8,006 nt of DNA, from contig JAQVUQ010000114.1 of assembly GCA_028699365.1 (NCBI GenBank), positions 1-8,006 on the forward strand, written 5' to 3'. Within the stretch, counting starts at the first letter, position 1; each line of letters begins with the position of its first letter. A model generated the notes under the pieces. The model saw only the letters and a list, made by a program, of their open reading frames with translations. It was not told the DNA's origin and made no database searches. Below, in pieces: positions 5,843 through 8,006 of the stretch. The stretch comes from UBA5359 sp028699365 [NCBI: bacterium]. GTDB lineage: Bacteria; UBP13; UBA5359. Made by a program: the position numbers and the translations under genes.

Positions 5843-5846
5843 CTGT

Positions 5847-8006
5847 ATGAGCAGCAACAATCAGACCCTTAATTCGCATAGTGAGGAGGGGAGCTTAAAG
5901 GCCCCCTCTCAATTTGTACACCTGCACTGTCACAGTGAATATTCGCTTCTGGACGGGGCCAGCCGGCTCAAGGATCTGGCTGCGCGGGCGGCGGAACTGA
6001 GAATGCCCGCTCTGGCGCTTACAGACCACGGCAGCATGTACGGAGCGGTAGATTTCTATAAGGCCTGCAAGGATGTCGGCGTCAAACCTATTATAGGTTG
6101 TGAAGTTTACGTCGCGCCTCGCTCGCGTCACGACAAATCACCCGGGCTGGATGCCGCCAATCATCACCTGTTGCTGCTGGCCAAGGATGACGAAGGCTAT
6201 CGCAATCTTATCAAGCTGGTCTCGATAGGCTGGCTGGAGGGCTTCTACTACAAGCCTCGTATAGACAAGGAACTGCTGGCGCAGCATAGCAAGGGACTGG
6301 TGGTCGCCAGTGCCTGTCTGGCCGGTGAAATTCCCGAACTGCTGCTGCAGGGCAACATCGATCAGGCTGCCGAGGTAGCCTCTTTTTATCGCGATCTCTT
6401 TGGTAAGGACTTCTATCTGGAACTCCACGACCACAGCCTGCCTGAAGAACGCAAGGTGCTGCCAGGACTGATAGAGCTGTCGAAACGTCTGAGCATACCG
6501 ATGATAGCGGCAAATGACAGCCACTATACACGGCTGGAGGATGCCGGGGCCCACGATGTCCTGCTCTGCATCCAGACCGGGAAGACGGTCAACGATCCCG
6601 CCAGGCTGCGGTTCAGCACCCAGGAGTTCTACTTCAAATCGGCCGGCGAGATGGCCGATCTCTTCGGGGAGATTCCGGGTGCGCTGTCAAACACCCTGGA
6701 GATAGCCGAGAAGTGCAACTTCAGCATGGATATGGAGAGCATTCACCTGCCCCAGTACGATACGCCCGGCGGTATGCCGCATGAGGAGTATCTGTCCCGG
6801 CTCTGCCTGGACGGCCTGGCCAAGCGTTACAATCCGGTAACGCCCGAGGTGCGGCAGCGTCTGGATTACGAATTATCCGTTATTGTCCAGATGGGCTTTC
6901 CGTCGTACTTCCTGATAGTCTGGGATTTTATCAAGTATGCCAGAGAGCAGGGCATAGCGGTGGGGCCCGGACGAGGCTCTGCCGCCGGCAGTATAGTGGC
7001 TTATTCTTTGGGAATAACCGATATAGATCCGCTGCGTTACAATCTGCTCTTCGAGCGTATGCTCAATCCCGAGAGAGTGGATATGCCCGATATAGATACC
7101 GATTTCTGCTACGAACGGCGTGACGAGGTCATTCAGTACGTGACCGCCAAATACGGTCAGGACAAGGTGGCCCAGATTATCACTTTCGGCACCATGAAAG
7201 CCCGTGGTGCCGTCAGGGATGTGGGCAGGGCTATGGATATCCCTTATGCCGACGTGGATCGCATCGCCAAGATGATCCCCTTTGGAGAGACGCTGAAGAC
7301 CGCGCTGGAGGTCTCACCGGATCTGAAAGGCTACTACGATACCAATCCCGCCGGGCGTGACCTGGTGGATACCGCCGTAGCTCTGGAAGGCCTGAGCCGG
7401 CACGCTTCCACTCATGCCGCCGGGGTAGTCATAGCCAGCGAGCCGCTATCCGATTATGTGCCCCTGCAGCGCCTGGGCGAGAGTGACGTCACTACGCAGT
7501 ATTCCATGGACGCCCTGAAGAAGATAGGCCTGTTGAAGATGGACTTTCTGGGATTGAGAACCCTGACGGTCATCAACAACGCCCTGGACCTGATTACGGA
7601 AACGAGTGGAGAGAGTATAGACCTGAGCAATCTGCCGCTTGACGATGCCGCCGTTTACGCCACCATCTCCGAAGGACAGTGCATCGGTCTCTTTCAGATG
7701 GAGAGCGCCGGCATGCGGAATCTCTGCCGGGAGATCAGGCCCGACTGCATAGACGATATCATCGCGCTTATTGCCCTCTACCGGCCGGGACCGCTGGGCA
7801 GCGGCACACCGCTCTTTGCCGCCCGGAAGAGAGGCGAGCAGCCGGTGGAGTATCTGCATCCCATGCTGGAGCCGATACTGAAGGAGACTTACGGCGTCAT
7901 CGTGTATCAGGAACAGGTCATGCAGATAACCAATGAGCTGGCCGGTTTCTCGCTGGGACAGGCCGATCTGTTGCGCCGGGCTATGGCCAAGAAGGACCTG
8001 AAGGTC
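5847..8006 (+). CDS. dnaE: DNA polymerase III alpha subunit, 5' part (runs off the window)
   Basis: Seven hundred and twenty codons without a stop, about 60 percent of a usual DnaE. This is the replicative polymerase subunit. The N-terminal PHP domain is intact by motif: FVHLHCHSEYS (His25, 27, 29), LTDHGSMYG (Asp60, His61), GCEVYVAP (Glu86), NHHLLLLA (His106-107), LELHDHSLPE and NDSHY (Asp224, His226). Active PHP domains are metal-dependent and can proofread. Polymerase motifs follow: VGPGRGSAAGS, MPDIDTDF with catalytic Asp415 and Asp417, FGTMKARGAVRDVGRA, SRHASTHAAGVVIA, LLKMDFLGLRTLT with catalytic Asp566, ALYRPGPLGSG and YGVIVYQEQVMQI. The arrangement is DnaE, not PolC. The only in-frame start before the PHP block is ATG 5847, which gives an N-tail of about 22 residues not seen in typical family members and has no Shine-Dalgarno. 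A GAGGAGGGG lies inside the tail but no start codon follows it at a usable distance. Confidence 0.97.
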   Translation, partial: MSSNNQTLNSHSEEGSLKAPSQFVHLHCHSEYSLLDGASRLKDLAARAAELRMPALALTDHGSMYGAVDFYKACKDVGVKPIIGCEVYVAPRSRHDKSPGLDAANHHLLLLAKDDEGYRNLIKLVSIGWLEGFYYKPRIDKELLAQHSKGLVVASACLAGEIPELLLQGNIDQAAEVASFYRDLFGKDFYLELHDHSLPEERKVLPGLIELSKRLSIPMIAANDSHYTRLEDAGAHDVLLCIQTGKTVNDPARLRFSTQEFYFKSAGEMADLFGEIPGALSNTLEIAEKCNFSMDMESIHLPQYDTPGGMPHEEYLSRLCLDGLAKRYNPVTPEVRQRLDYELSVIVQMGFPSYFLIVWDFIKYAREQGIAVGPGRGSAAGSIVAYSLGITDIDPLRYNLLFERMLNPERVDMPDIDTDFCYERRDEVIQYVTAKYGQDKVAQIITFGTMKARGAVRDVGRAMDIPYADVDRIAKMIPFGETLKTALEVSPDLKGYYDTNPAGRDLVDTAVALEGLSRHASTHAAGVVIASEPLSDYVPLQRLGESDVTTQYSMDALKKIGLLKMDFLGLRTLTVINNALDLITETSGESIDLSNLPLDDAAVYATISEGQCIGLFQMESAGMRNLCREIRPDCIDDIIALIALYRPGPLGSGTPLFAARKRGEQPVEYLHPMLEPILKETYGVIVYQEQVMQITNELAGFSLGQADLLRRAMAKKDLKV
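5885..5909 (+). other. Hairpin with a buried Shine-Dalgarno-like sequence in the dnaE 5' coding region
   Basis: GAGGGG (5886-5891) pairs with CCCCTC (5903-5908). A G-U pair extends it outward, and GC/GC (5893-5894 with 5901-5902) extends it inward past one bulged A. The left arm includes most of the GAGGAGGGG purine run (5883-5891). It lies 36-62 nt after the ATG of dnaE, where RNA structure can affect initiation. Confidence 0.45.

Noticed and set aside
6138-6554. Minus-strand frames inside the dnaE region
   Set aside because: The plus strand here encodes unmistakable PHP-domain motifs in one uninterrupted frame, so these are shadows.
1-8006. CRISPR array, tRNA genes, insertion sequence or phage genes
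   Set aside because: I looked on both strands and found no regularly spaced repeats, no tRNA cloverleaf signatures and no transposase or integrase motifs.

Overview
The window is bacterial. It carries a complete A-type RNase P RNA gene and the first 720 codons of a PHP-domain replicative DNA polymerase III alpha subunit. Coding DNA is moderately GC-rich, with frequent ATA and AGG codons, while the regulatory gaps are AT-rich. A Chloroflexota-like anaerobe (for example Dehalococcoidia) would fit the gene mix. That placement is a low-confidence inference from gene content, not something the sequence proves.

Layout. Positions 1-273 hold the 3' end of a gene that resembles the dihydrodipicolinate synthase/N-acetylneuraminate lyase family. 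It abuts, in the same frame and after a TAA, the C-terminal half of an RNase HI gene (274-489) whose 5' half is missing. The stop codon of that remnant is part of the -35 box of the rnpB promoter. rnpB (519-907) follows and ends at an intrinsic terminator (916-950). Three rightward genes come next: a 12-helix MFS transporter (TTG start, about 980-2368), a tagaturonate/fructuronate epimerase-family protein (uxaE-like, 2488-4008) and a TspO/MBR membrane protein (4078-4575). The gap before uxaE holds a nested inverted repeat. A strong stem-loop (4583-4615) separates tspO from a convergent leftward GH130 glycoside phosphorylase gene (4636-5538). That gene has a recognisable -10 box and a 17-bp palindrome over its weak -35 region. 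Positions 5683-5835 hold a decayed membrane-protein C terminus on the minus strand. dnaE starts at 5847 and runs off the right end.

How the genes may work together. UxaE interconverts keto-hexuronates and GH130 enzymes phosphorolyse beta-mannosides, so with the MFS transporter they suggest a small sugar or sugar-acid module. The module is inserted between housekeeping loci (rnpB and dnaE) and bounded on both sides by gene remnants. The substrate link between these genes is inference. I see no CRISPR array, tRNA, insertion sequence or recognisable defence system. The most unusual points are the two remnant junctions, the structured uxaE leader, the GH130 operator-like palindrome and the dnaE start, which lacks a Shine-Dalgarno sequence.
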